From an uncultured Bacillota bacterium (GTDB taxonomy: Bacteria > Bacillota > Clostridia > Lachnospirales > Lachnospiraceae), in the NCBI GenBank assembly GCA_958352855.1, contig CATWQE010000030.1, forward strand, positions 1 through 29,795: a DNA stretch of 29,795 nucleotides, read 5' to 3'. Below the pieces are notes generated by a model, which was not told where the DNA came from, searched no databases, and saw only the letters and a program-made list of their open reading frames with translations. Of this stretch, positions 6,523 to 14,838 are shown piece after piece; position 1 is the first letter of the stretch; each line of letters starts with the position of its first letter. Both the position numbers and the translations under genes were made by a program.

Positions 6523-7857
6523 ATGGAAAATTTACTTAATCCTGTAATCGTGGCAGTGTTGCTTCTGTGCGTACTCTGCCTGTTAAAAGTAAACGTATTG
6601 TTATCCATGTTAGTTTCACTGTTTGTGGCAGGTCTGATTGGTGGGCTGCCCCTTGTCAGCAGCGGAGATGAAGTAAGTATTATGAGCTCTGTTATTGCCG
6701 GATTCAGCGGTAATGCAGAAACAGCCCTGGCATATGTACTGCTTGGTACTTTTGCCTCTGCTATGGCTTACACCGGTATCACAGAAATCCTTTCCAAGAA
6801 AATCGCAAGAGTAGTAGGTGGAAATAAATGGATTTTGCTGACAATTTTATTGGTAATTGCATGTGCATCTCAGAATATTATTCCGATTCACATTGCATAT
6901 ATCCCGATTCTGGTTCCACCATTACTGGCTATGATGAACAAGATGAAACTGGACAGACGTGGAGTTGCCTGTACCATCGCATTTGGTCACAAGGCGCCTT
7001 ACATTGCAGTTCCTATGGGATTCGGTCTGATTTTCATGGGCATTATCAGAGATAATATCAATGATAACGCAAAAGACTTTGGCTGGAAGGTTACTGTCAA
7101 TGACATTACAGCAGTCAACTGGATTCTTGCAGTAGCTATGCTGATTGGTCTTGCTATCGCTGTATTCGTTACATACAGAAAACCACGTGAATACAAGGAT
7201 ATTCAGATTGAGGGCGTACATGAATCAGAAGATTTGACACTGAAATATCAGCACTGGGTAACTCTGGCAGCTATCGTAGTTGTAGTTGTTCTGCAGATTG
7301 TTTACGGTTCTCTTCCGGTTGCAGCTCTTGGCGGACTTCTGATTATGTTTATCTTCCAGGCAGTTAAACCAAAAGATATTGATGAACAGTTCCAGGGCGG
7401 TATTAAGTTAATGGGCTTCATTGCATTTGTTATGTTAGTAGCAGGCGGTTTTGCAACTGTTCTGCAGAACACAGGTGCAGTAGATGAACTGGTTAAGAGC
7501 GCAATTAACCTCATGGGCGGAAATAAATGGATCGCAGCTACCATTATTACCTTAATTGGTCTTCTGGTAACTATGGGTATCGGTACTTCTTTCGGTACTG
7601 TTCCTGTATTGGCGGTATTATATGTTCCTCTGTGCCATCAGATGGGATTCTCACCGGCAGCTACCATCGTTCTGATGTCAGCAGCAGCAGCTCTTGGTGA
7701 TGCCGGATCACCTGCATCTGATACCACACTTGGACCTACATCCGGTCTGAATGCAGACGGACAGCACGATCATATCTGGGATACCTGTGTACCTACATTC
7801 TTACACTTTAACATTCCATTGATGATCGCAGCTATTGTTGCAGCTCAGTTCTTATAA
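6523..7857 (+). CDS. YuiF-type histidine permease / Na+:H+ antiporter family protein
   Basis: A 444-residue polytopic membrane protein with roughly ten or more hydrophobic segments. It belongs to the NhaC-like Na+/H+ antiporter superfamily. Its N-terminal block and its C-terminal block, with GDAGSPASDTTLGPTSGLNADGQ cut across a conserved polar loop, resemble Bacillus YuiF. YuiF is a proposed histidine transporter in that genus (recollection, T-box(His)-controlled). Co-location with hutH makes histidine uptake, or histidine/urocanate exchange, the most likely role. The start is ATG at 6523 with GGGAGG 7 bases before. It is followed by a terminator, closing the hut unit. Automated pipelines may label it simply Na+/H+ antiporter. 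Confidence 0.85.
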   Translation: MENLLNPVIVAVLLLCVLCLLKVNVLLSMLVSLFVAGLIGGLPLVSSGDEVSIMSSVIAGFSGNAETALAYVLLGTFASAMAYTGITEILSKKIARVVGGNKWILLTILLVIACASQNIIPIHIAYIPILVPPLLAMMNKMKLDRRGVACTIAFGHKAPYIAVPMGFGLIFMGIIRDNINDNAKDFGWKVTVNDITAVNWILAVAMLIGLAIAVFVTYRKPREYKDIQIEGVHESEDLTLKYQHWVTLAAIVVVVVLQIVYGSLPVAALGGLLIMFIFQAVKPKDIDEQFQGGIKLMGFIAFVMLVAGGFATVLQNTGAVDELVKSAINLMGGNKWIAATIITLIGLLVTMGIGTSFGTVPVLAVLYVPLCHQMGFSPAATIVLMSAAAALGDAGSPASDTTLGPTSGLNADGQHDHIWDTCVPTFLHFNIPLMIAAIVAAQFL

Positions 7858-7868
7858 ACTTTATAGAG

Positions 7869-7896
7869 TGCAATAGATTCGCAATCGTCTATTGCA
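7869..7896. repeat. Inverted repeat downstream of the permease gene
   Basis: TGCAATAGA (7869-7877) and TCTATTGCA (7888-7896) form a perfect 9-bp stem with a 10-base loop, 11 bases after the stop. There is no T run. It may be a 3'-end stabiliser upstream of the real terminator. Confidence 0.55.
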
Positions 7897-7908
7897 AAAT
7901 CATGCTGG

Positions 7909-7944
7909 AAGGACCTGCCCCGTCGCCTGTGGGGCAGGTCCTTT
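7909..7944 (+). terminator. Terminator of the hut unit
   Basis: A very GC-rich, perfect 13-bp stem, AAGGACCTGCCCC (7909-7921) with GGGGCAGGTCCTT (7931-7943), has a 9-base loop. The following T tract is weak (TAAATTT). Confidence 0.75.
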
Positions 7945-7954
7945 AAATTTACTC

Positions 7955-7983
7955 TGGCATTTCTTTTACAGATATGCTAAAAT
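7955..7983 (+). promoter_or_regulatory. Candidate rubredoxin promoter (extended -10)
   Basis: TAAAAT (7978-7983) is preceded by TGC, making an extended -10. TGGCAT (7955-7960) is a weak -35 at 17 bp. It lies about 50 bp before the rubredoxin start. Confidence 0.5.
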
Positions 7984-8034
7984 GTGAATGAATTTAATAA
8001 AAAAAGAAATAATACGCTATAGGAGGTATTTACC

Positions 8035-8196
8035 ATGAAAAAATATGTATGTGAACCATGTGGCTATGTATATGATCCAGAAGTTGGCGATCCAGACAGC
8101 GGAATTGCACCGGGAACAGCTTTTGAAGATCTTCCGGAAGATTGGGTATGCCCTTTATGTGGTGTTGGTAAAGATGAATTTGTTGTAGAAGAGTAA
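8035..8196 (+). CDS. Rubredoxin
   Basis: This 53-residue protein is the standard size for a one-iron rubredoxin. It carries the two iron-binding pairs CEPCG (C6, C9) and CPLCG (C39, C42), plus the conserved YVYDP, GDPDSGI, GTAFEDLP and DWVCP segments. It is a cytoplasmic single-electron carrier, in anaerobes often supplying peroxide or oxygen reductases. AGGAGG lies at 8021-8026, 8 bases before the ATG. It is a single-gene unit with its own terminator, and no partner oxidoreductase is adjacent. Confidence 0.97.
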   Translation: MKKYVCEPCGYVYDPEVGDPDSGIAPGTAFEDLPEDWVCPLCGVGKDEFVVEE

Positions 8197-8232
8197 GCTA
8201 TTTACCTATACAGTCAAGTCTTTGATGTTTAA

Positions 8233-8272
8233 GGAGTTGTCGCACTAAGTATTTTGTGCGACAGCTTCTTTT
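8233..8272 (+). terminator. Terminator of the rubredoxin gene
   Basis: A 13-bp stem with two wobble pairs (8233-8245 with 8256-8268) has a 10-base loop and is followed by TTTT. It ends 37 bases before the dapF start. Confidence 0.85.
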
Positions 8273-8309
8273 GTTGTAATATTGTAAATTCATACAGGAG
8301 GCAGAAAAA

Positions 8310-9143
8310 ATGAAATTTACGAAAATGCAGGGAATCGGAAACGATTATGTGTATGTGAACTGTTTCAAGGAGCAGATAGAGAATCCCTCCCAGGCGGCAA
8401 TCAAGGTCAGTGACCGTCATTTTGGCGTTGGCTCTGACGGATTGATTTTAATTAAGCCTTCGGATGTGGCAGATTTTGAGATGGAAATGTACAATGCAGA
8501 CGGAAGCCAGGGCGCTATGTGTGGAAATGGTATCCGCTGTGTTGCAAAATATGTGTATGACTACCATTTGACAGATAAAACCAGTATCAGCGTAAATACA
8601 AAAAGCGGCATTAAATATCTGGATTTAACAGTAGAGGATGGAAAAGTAAAAGAAGTAAAAGTCAATATGGGCGCTCCAATTCTAAATACAGCAGAAATCC
8701 CCATGATTTACGGGAAAGAGCAGGTGATTGCGCAGCCTTTGAATATTAATCAGAATCTTTATGAAGTGACTGCAGTATCTATGGGAAATCCTCATGTGAT
8801 TGTATATATGGAAGATGTGAAAAATCTCAAGATAGAAGAAGTAGGTCCTTATTTTGAGAAGAGCAGCGTATTTCCTGAGAGTGTGAACACAGAATTTGTG
8901 CGGGTCATTGACCGGAATACTGTAGAAATGCGGGTGTGGGAACGTGGAAGCGGGGAAACACTTGCCTGCGGCACCGGAGCCTGCGCGGTGGCAGTAGCCT
9001 GCGTTTTAAACGGTTATACAGAAGAACAGGTAACAGTAAAGCTTCTTGGAGGAGATTTGAAGATTTTCTGGGACAGGGAAGCAAATCTGGTGTACATGAC
9101 CGGTCCGGCAGAAGTTGTTTTTGATGGAGAAATCCAGATTTAG
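8310..9143 (+). CDS. dapF: Diaminopimelate epimerase
   Basis: This 277-residue enzyme interconverts LL- and meso-diaminopimelate, feeding peptidoglycan and lysine synthesis. It acts in the cytoplasm without a cofactor. Both catalytic thiols are present, C71 in MCGNGIRC and C220 in LACGTGACA, one in each of the two mirror-image halves. The N-terminus MKFTKMQGIGNDYVY is typical of the family. The start is ATG at 8310 with AGGAGG 7 bases upstream. It is flanked by a terminator upstream and a non-coding stretch downstream, so it appears monocistronic; no other dap gene is close. Confidence 0.97.
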   Translation: MKFTKMQGIGNDYVYVNCFKEQIENPSQAAIKVSDRHFGVGSDGLILIKPSDVADFEMEMYNADGSQGAMCGNGIRCVAKYVYDYHLTDKTSISVNTKSGIKYLDLTVEDGKVKEVKVNMGAPILNTAEIPMIYGKEQVIAQPLNINQNLYEVTAVSMGNPHVIVYMEDVKNLKIEEVGPYFEKSSVFPESVNTEFVRVIDRNTVEMRVWERGSGETLACGTGACAVAVACVLNGYTEEQVTVKLLGGDLKIFWDREANLVYMTGPAEVVFDGEIQI

Positions 9144-9378
9144 ACTTGACAAATAGAAAATTGTGCAGTTTCAATAACATAAAACCAGAAACTGGTTACC
9201 ATAAATCAAAAAAGAGAAAATCTGACAGGAAAAAACAAAAATTTTAGAAAAGAGAAAACCTCTAAAACGTGATGTTTACAATGAATAAAAGAGAAAGTGG
9301 ATAAATGCAGTATAGATTTGTGCAACATTCCAACTTCCATTCCAGTCCGGAAAGTGTTATACTGTGGAATACAAAATG

Positions 9379-9406
9379 TTGTGAACAGCAAAAGAAAAAA
9401 TATAAT
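9379..9406 (+). promoter_or_regulatory. nrdD promoter
   Basis: TTGTGA (9379-9384) and a perfect TATAAT (9401-9406) are 16 bp apart. The expected transcription start, around 9412-9414, falls inside the NrdR-like box. Confidence 0.7.
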
Positions 9407-9409
9407 GTA

Positions 9410-9425
9410 ATACTAGATATAGTGT
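9410..9425 (+). promoter_or_regulatory. NrdR box in the nrdD promoter
   Basis: ATACTAGATATAGTGT matches the NrdR consensus (acaCwATATaTwGtgt, from memory) at 14 of 16 positions. It lies just after the -10, where a bound NrdR would block initiation when dATP is plentiful. Boxes usually come in pairs about three helical turns apart; no convincing second copy was found. Confidence 0.7.
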
Positions 9426-9450
9426 TGTAAAACTTTATGAGGTGAAAGCG

Positions 9451-11586
9451 ATGATGTATGTTGTAAAAAAGGATGGGACCAGGGAAGTATTTGACGTCCA
9501 GAAAATTGTAAAGGCAGTGAACAAATCGGCTGCCAGAATTCTGTACAAATTTCAGGATCAGGAGGTGGAGTTTATCTGTGGCTATGCCAGGGAAAAAGCC
9601 CAGTCTCTGGATACCAATGAGATTTCCATACAGGAGATGCACAATATTGTGGAAGGGGCTCTGGAAAAGGTAAATCCTTCTGTGGCAAAAAGCTACCGGG
9701 ACTATCGGAATTATAAACATGACTTTATTCATATGATGGACGAGGTTTATACCAAAAGCCAGTCCATCCGCTACATAGGGGATAAGAGCAACGCGAATAC
9801 AGACAGCGCTCTGGTGGCAACCAAGCGGAGTCTGATTTTTAATGAATTGAACAAAGAGCTTTACCGGAAATTCTTTATGAACCGCAATGAGCTTCAGGCA
9901 TGCAAAGATGGTTATATTTATATTCATGATCAGTCTGCAAGGCTGGATACCATGAACTGCTGTCTTTTTGATGTGGCAAATGTGCTGCGGGGCGGTTTTG
10001 AGATGGGAAATGTCTGGTACAATGAGCCAAAAACCCTGGATACAGCCTTTGACGTTATGGGAGACATTATTTTAAGCACAGCGGCGCAGCAGTATGGCGG
10101 TTTTACCGTACCGGAGGTGGACAAGATTCTGGCGCCTTATGCTGAGAAAAGCTATGCAAAATATCAGGAAGAATTTCTGAAATATGTGGACCCCAAGTGG
10201 GAGCAGGCAGAAGAGAAGGCCAGAGAATATGCAACGGACAAAGTGCGCAGGGATTTTGACCAGGGCTGGCAGGGAATTGAGTATAAGCTGAATACGGTAG
10301 GCTCTTCCAGAGGGGATTATCCTTTTGTGACAGTAACTCTTGGCCTTGGAATGGAACGTTTTGAAAAGATGTGCAGTATTTCTCTTCTGGAGGTGCATAA
10401 GGAAGGACAGGGACGGGAAGGGCACAAGAAGCCGGTACTGTTCCCGAAAATTGTCTTTTTGTATGATGAGAATATACATGGTGAGGGACAAGAAGGAGAA
10501 GATGTGTTTGAGGCAGGCATTGCATGTTCTGCAAAAACCATGTATCCGGACTGGCTGTCCATGAGTGGAGAGGGCTATATTTCCAGCATGTACAAAAAAT
10601 ATAAAAAGGTTATCAGTCCCATGGGCTGCAGGGCGTTTTTAAGTCCCTGGTATGAGCGGGGAGGCATGAAGCCTGCAGATGACCAGGATGTTCCTGTTTT
10701 TGTGGGAAGATTTAATATTGGTGCAGTGAGTCTGCACCTGCCTATGATTCTGGCAAAATCCAGGGCTGAAAACAGGGATTTCTATGAGGTGCTGGATTTC
10801 TATTTGGAGATGATTCGTCACCTTCATATCAGAACCTATGATTATCTGGGCGAAATGCGTGCTTCCACCAATCCACTGGCTTATTGTGAAGGTGGCTTCT
10901 ACGGGGGCAATTTGAAGCCTTCAGACAAGATTAAGCCTTTATTAAAGCCAATGACTGCATCCTTTGGAATCACAGCTTTAAATGAGCTTCAGGAGCTTTA
11001 TAATGGTAAATCTATTCGGGAGGATGGGGAGTTTGCCCTGGAAGTTCTCCGCTATATTAATGACAAGATTAATCAATATAAAGAAGAGGATGGAAATCTG
11101 TATGCCATTTATGGAACGCCTGCGGAAAGTCTGTGTGGTCTCCAGGTAGAACAGTTCCGTAAGATGTACGGGATTGTAGAAGGTGTGTCTGACAGACCTT
11201 ATGTAAGCAACAGTTTCCACTGTCATGTAACAGAGGATATGAGTCCCATTGAGAAACAGGACTGCGAAGGACGGTTTTGGGAACTGTGTAACGGAGGAAA
11301 AATCCAGTATGTCCGTTATCCTGTTGGATATAATGTAGAGGCAATCAGAGCTCTGGTAAGACGCGCTATGGCTCTTGGGTATTATGAAGGTGTGAACCTG
11401 TCCCTGGCTTACTGTGATGACTGCGGACATGAGGAGCTGGAGATGGATGTATGTCCGGTATGCGGTTCCAGAAACCTTACCAAGATTGACCGTATGAACG
11501 GATATCTGTCTTACAGCAGAGTACATGGAGATACCAGATTGAATGCAGCGAAAATGGCTGAGATTGCAGAACGTAAATCCATGTAA
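9451..11586 (+). CDS. nrdD: Anaerobic ribonucleoside-triphosphate reductase (class III)
   Basis: A 711-residue glycyl-radical enzyme that reduces ribonucleoside triphosphates to deoxyribonucleotides without oxygen. An N-terminal ATP-cone (about 1-95, MYVVKKDGTREVFDV) gives allosteric control. Catalytic-domain cysteines appear in DTMNCCLFD and GIACSAKTM. Near the C-terminus, CDDC and CPVC form the zinc site, followed by RMNGYLS, whose Gly (about 684) should carry the radical. The start is placed at ATG 9451, with GAGGTG about 6 bases before; a GTG at 9442 would overlap that site. Activation needs the radical SAM enzyme NrdG, which is not next door. The promoter carries an NrdR box. Confidence 0.96.
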   Translation: MMYVVKKDGTREVFDVQKIVKAVNKSAARILYKFQDQEVEFICGYAREKAQSLDTNEISIQEMHNIVEGALEKVNPSVAKSYRDYRNYKHDFIHMMDEVYTKSQSIRYIGDKSNANTDSALVATKRSLIFNELNKELYRKFFMNRNELQACKDGYIYIHDQSARLDTMNCCLFDVANVLRGGFEMGNVWYNEPKTLDTAFDVMGDIILSTAAQQYGGFTVPEVDKILAPYAEKSYAKYQEEFLKYVDPKWEQAEEKAREYATDKVRRDFDQGWQGIEYKLNTVGSSRGDYPFVTVTLGLGMERFEKMCSISLLEVHKEGQGREGHKKPVLFPKIVFLYDENIHGEGQEGEDVFEAGIACSAKTMYPDWLSMSGEGYISSMYKKYKKVISPMGCRAFLSPWYERGGMKPADDQDVPVFVGRFNIGAVSLHLPMILAKSRAENRDFYEVLDFYLEMIRHLHIRTYDYLGEMRASTNPLAYCEGGFYGGNLKPSDKIKPLLKPMTASFGITALNELQELYNGKSIREDGEFALEVLRYINDKINQYKEEDGNLYAIYGTPAESLCGLQVEQFRKMYGIVEGVSDRPYVSNSFHCHVTEDMSPIEKQDCEGRFWELCNGGKIQYVRYPVGYNVEAIRALVRRAMALGYYEGVNLSLAYCDDCGHEELEMDVCPVCGSRNLTKIDRMNGYLSYSRVHGDTRLNAAKMAEIAERKSM

Positions 11587-11625
11587 AAAACAGCGAAAAA
11601 ATGTTGAAGTTTAAGTAGTTTTCTG

Positions 11626-11654
11626 TTCCCATTTTCTGAAAATTGTGGTAAGAT
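11626..11654 (+). promoter_or_regulatory. Candidate promoter of the antiporter gene
   Basis: TAAGAT (11649-11654) is preceded by TGG, an extended -10. TTCCCA (11626-11631) lies at 17 bp. No clear terminator separates nrdD from this promoter. Confidence 0.5.
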
Positions 11655-11695
11655 AAGTTCGGTTTTTTTATAAAAAGTTTATGGAGGATTGGAAG

Positions 11696-12988
11696 ATGGA
11701 ATCGTATAGCTACTTGTTGGATCTTGCATTGATTTTACTCAGTACCAAGGTTTTTGGTCTTTTGACAAGGAGGGTCAGACTGCCTCAGGTTGTAGGGGCG
11801 CTTCTGGCCGGCCTGATTTTGGGACCAGCCTGTCTGGGGATTCTTCACCAAACCGACTTTATTTATCAGGTATCTGAAATCGGTGTAATTGTGTTAATGT
11901 TCTGTGCAGGTCTGGAAACAGATATTGATGAATTGAAACGTACAGGAAAAGCATCCTTTGTCATTGCTCTTTTCGGCGTTTTGATTCCTCTGGTTGGAGG
12001 TTTTGCAGTTGCGGCTTATTTTAACCGCCCGGGCATGCTGGAATCTACAGCAAGCACCAGCCTGATGCTTCAGAATATTTTTATTGGTGTTATTTTAACA
12101 GCAACTTCCGTAAGTATTTCCGTAGAAACATTAAAGGAAATGGGAAAGCTGAATACCAGGGCTGGAAATGCCATTTTAGGGGCTGCTATTATTGATGATA
12201 TTCTGGGTATTATTGCCCTGACTCTTATTACCAGTCTGGCAGATTCTTCTGTTAATGTATTTCTGGTACTTGGAAAAATCGTGGCATTTTTTGTGTTTGT
12301 AGGAGTGGGCGGTTACCTTTTACATATTGTGTTCCAGAAATGGGTTAAGGGATATGAGAGGGATTTGCGCCGTTTTGTAATCCTTGCCTTTGTAATCTGC
12401 CTGGTATTTTCTTACTGTGCAGAAGAGTTTTTCGGAGTTGCAGATATTACGGGAGCGTTTTTTGCGGGTCTGATTATTACCAAGACTACTCATACCGATT
12501 ATATTGCAAGAAGGTTCAGTACCCTGTCTTATTTATTGCTGTCACCGGTATTCTTTGCTAATATTGGTCTGCAGGTGGTACTTCCAAAGATGAGTACCAT
12601 GATTATTGTGTTTGCAGTGGTGCTGGTTCTTGTGGCTGTTCTTACAAAAGTTGTGGGATGCGGACTGGGAGCAAAGCTGTGTAAATATTCTAATCAGGAC
12701 TGTATGCGGATTGGTACTGGTATGATTTCCAGAGGTGAGGTTGCCCTGATTGTAGCGTCCAAGGGAAATGCAGTGGGTCTTATGTCTGCCAATCTTCTTG
12801 GACCTGTGGTTATTGTAGTGGTGATTACTACCATTATTGCACCTATTTTCCTGAAAATGACCTTTAGTGGAAAGAAGAAGGAAAGTGCATACGAAGAAAA
12901 TAACCTGATGAAAAAGGTACATGAGAGAGAGGAAGAGGAAAAGCAGGATAAGAGCCGCTTTATCACAGAAGACGAAATAGAGAACTAA
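11696..12988 (+). CDS. Cation:proton antiporter (CPA2 / KefB-like)
   Basis: A 430-residue membrane protein of the Na+/H+ exchanger family, exchanging Na+ or K+ for protons across the cytoplasmic membrane. About 12 hydrophobic segments occupy residues 1-395. Family features are LPQVVGALLAGLILGP near the N-terminus, AIIDDILGI (the paired acidic residues of the CPA2 core) and the late ISRGEVALIVAS. A highly charged tail (about 395-430, HEREEEEKQDKSR) replaces the TrkA-N domain of full KefB/KefC. The start is ATG at 11696 because GGAGG lies 8 bases before it; an ATG at 11681 would overlap that site. It is a single gene with its own terminator. Ion specificity cannot be read from sequence. Confidence 0.92.
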   Translation: MESYSYLLDLALILLSTKVFGLLTRRVRLPQVVGALLAGLILGPACLGILHQTDFIYQVSEIGVIVLMFCAGLETDIDELKRTGKASFVIALFGVLIPLVGGFAVAAYFNRPGMLESTASTSLMLQNIFIGVILTATSVSISVETLKEMGKLNTRAGNAILGAAIIDDILGIIALTLITSLADSSVNVFLVLGKIVAFFVFVGVGGYLLHIVFQKWVKGYERDLRRFVILAFVICLVFSYCAEEFFGVADITGAFFAGLIITKTTHTDYIARRFSTLSYLLLSPVFFANIGLQVVLPKMSTMIIVFAVVLVLVAVLTKVVGCGLGAKLCKYSNQDCMRIGTGMISRGEVALIVASKGNAVGLMSANLLGPVVIVVVITTIIAPIFLKMTFSGKKKESAYEENNLMKKVHEREEEEKQDKSRFITEDEIEN

Positions 12989-12997
12989 ATAAGTTAG

Positions 12998-13046
12998 AAC
13001 CGGCACTTTGCATGAACAGAAGGAAATGGAAAGAGCCGGTTTTTTT
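12998..13046 (+). terminator. Terminator of the antiporter gene
   Basis: AACCGGC (12998-13004) pairs with GCCGGTT (13035-13041). An additional CTTT/AAAG pairing sits inside, and seven T run from 13040 to 13046. It ends only 22 bases before the next start codon. Confidence 0.85.
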
Positions 13047-13068
13047 GAATAAACAGGAGGGAATGTGT

Positions 13069-14838
13069 ATGAAAGTGTTACTGACTGCTGTAAATGCCAA
13101 GTATATTCATTCAAATCTGGCTATTTACAGTATGAAAGCATACGCGGAACAAAAAGGATGCCCGGGAGCTGAAATCCAGTTGGCAGAGTATACCATTAAT
13201 CAGCAGCAGGATGGGATTTTAAGGGGAATTTATGAAGAGAATCCGGATTTATTATGTTTTTCCTGTTATATCTGGAATATTTCCTTTGTCAGGGAGCTGA
13301 TTCGTGATATAAAGAAAATTTTGCCCAGGACCAGAATCTGGGTGGGCGGCCCAGAGGTGTCTTATGATGCAGAGAATTTTCTAAAGGAAATGCCCCAGGT
13401 GACGGGAGTAATCTGTGGGGAAGGGGAAGAGACCTTTTGGGAAGTGGTAAGAGCCTATTCCCAGTGGGAAAAACAGGAACAGGAGCCAAAAGCCCTTGGA
13501 GATATTCCGGGAGTGATGTACAGAGATGGCAAAAACCTGATTTTTACAGGAAACAGGGATATTCTGAATATGGATGAGCTGGTGTTTCCATATGAAAATC
13601 TTTCCTTGTTTGAGCATAAGATTATTTATTATGAAAGCAGCAGGGGATGTCCTTTTTCCTGTAGCTACTGTCTTTCTTCTATTGATAAGAAGCTGCGGTT
13701 TCGAAGCGTTTCTCTGGTAAAGAAGGAGCTTCAGTTTTTCCTGGATCATCAGGTGCCCCAGGTGAAGTTTGTGGACAGAACCTTTAACTGCAAAAAAGAA
13801 CATGCCATGGAAATCTGGAAGTATATTAAAGAGCATGATAATGGTATCACCAACTTTCATTTTGAGATTGCCGCAGATCTTCTTACAGAGGAGGAAATTG
13901 GGCTTATTGCTGCCATGCGTCCCGGTCTTATTCAGTTGGAGATAGGGGTGCAGTCTACCAATGAAAAAACCTTGCAGGAAATCAGGAGAAAAACCAGTTT
14001 TCAGGAAATCTGCAAAAAGGTTCGGGCAGTGGCAGATGGAGAGAATGTACATCAGCATCTGGATTTGATTGCAGGATTGCCTTATGAGGATTATGAGAGT
14101 TTTCAGAAGTCCTTTTGTGATGTATATGCATTAAGGCCACAGCAGCTTCAGTTAGGCTTTCTCAAGGTGCTGAAAGGGGCGTATATGGAGGAAATGGCAG
14201 AAGCCTATGGCTGTGTATACAAGTCCAGGGAACCTTATGAGGTTTTGAAAACAAAATGGCTGACCTATGGAGAAATTTCCAGGTTAAAGGGCATTGAAGA
14301 AATGACAGAGGTGTATTATAACAGCGGGCAGTTCTTCTATACGCTGGAGGCTTTGGTAAAGGAATTTCCGGATGCCTTTACCATGTATGAGGAACTGGCG
14401 GACTTTTATAAGCGGAAAGGCTATTTTGCAGTATCTCACGCCAGAATCAGCAGATATGAAATTCTAAGAGAGTTTTTGCAGGAAAAGGGAATCCAACACC
14501 TGGACTTTTATGACCAGTTAATGGTTCTTGACTTGTATGCCAGAGAAAATCTGAAAACCAGACCCTCCTGGGCTCTGGACTTAAAACTCTACAAAAGACA
14601 AATTCAGGCGTTTTATACAAAAGAGGAAGAACAGCCGGAAATTTTGAAGGATTATCAGGGATATCAGGCAAGACAAATGGAAAAAATGACCCACCTGGAA
14701 GTATTTACTTATGATGTGCTGGAAGGAAAGCCGGAGAAGGGATGCTATCCGGTAATCTTTGATTATAAAAAGAGAAATCCTCTTACCTATCAGGGGGAAA
14801 TTTCCAGAGTCTCTTTTTTCACAGAGGAGGAAGCATGA
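13069..14838 (+). CDS. B12-binding-domain radical SAM protein (DUF4080 family)
   Basis: A 589-residue cytoplasmic protein. Residues about 1-140 form a cobalamin-binding-like Rossmann domain (MKVLLTAVNAKYIHSN start, VGGPEVSYDAE) without an obvious DxHxxG cobalt-ligand motif. The radical SAM core has the cluster motif CPFSCSYC (C194, C198, C201) and EIGVQSTNEKTL. The last 200 residues match the DUF4080 type, as I recall it. The substrate is unknown; the family modifies RNA or small molecules. The start is ATG at 13069 with AGGAGGG upstream; the frame extends 19 codons further up, into the preceding terminator, so a longer form is unlikely. Its stop overlaps the nth start (ATGA at 14835), so the two are translationally coupled. 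Confidence 0.9.
   Translation: MKVLLTAVNAKYIHSNLAIYSMKAYAEQKGCPGAEIQLAEYTINQQQDGILRGIYEENPDLLCFSCYIWNISFVRELIRDIKKILPRTRIWVGGPEVSYDAENFLKEMPQVTGVICGEGEETFWEVVRAYSQWEKQEQEPKALGDIPGVMYRDGKNLIFTGNRDILNMDELVFPYENLSLFEHKIIYYESSRGCPFSCSYCLSSIDKKLRFRSVSLVKKELQFFLDHQVPQVKFVDRTFNCKKEHAMEIWKYIKEHDNGITNFHFEIAADLLTEEEIGLIAAMRPGLIQLEIGVQSTNEKTLQEIRRKTSFQEICKKVRAVADGENVHQHLDLIAGLPYEDYESFQKSFCDVYALRPQQLQLGFLKVLKGAYMEEMAEAYGCVYKSREPYEVLKTKWLTYGEISRLKGIEEMTEVYYNSGQFFYTLEALVKEFPDAFTMYEELADFYKRKGYFAVSHARISRYEILREFLQEKGIQHLDFYDQLMVLDLYARENLKTRPSWALDLKLYKRQIQAFYTKEEEQPEILKDYQGYQARQMEKMTHLEVFTYDVLEGKPEKGCYPVIFDYKKRNPLTYQGEISRVSFFTEEEA

Larger units (their letters stand above)
9144..9450. other. Gene-free stretch between dapF and nrdD
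   Basis: About 300 AT-rich bases without a credible gene. The 3' end holds the nrdD promoter and NrdR box. Also visible are a small hairpin AACCAG-AAA-CTGGTT near 9182-9196 without a T run, a TTGACA at 9146-9151 without a good -10, and a short direct repeat CATTCC-N6-CATTCC near 9326-9343. No riboswitch was recognised. Confidence 0.6.

Noticed and set aside
9378..9393. Second NrdR box three turns upstream of the first
   Set aside because: The sequence does not match the consensus in either half.
9262..9927. 221-codon minus-strand frame upstream of and into nrdD
   Set aside because: It is the reverse shadow of the nrdD coding region and the nrdD promoter/NrdR box; composition is unlike a real protein.
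13381..14058. 225-codon minus-strand frame in the radical SAM gene
   Set aside because: It is antisense to conserved radical SAM motifs and has no recognisable domain.
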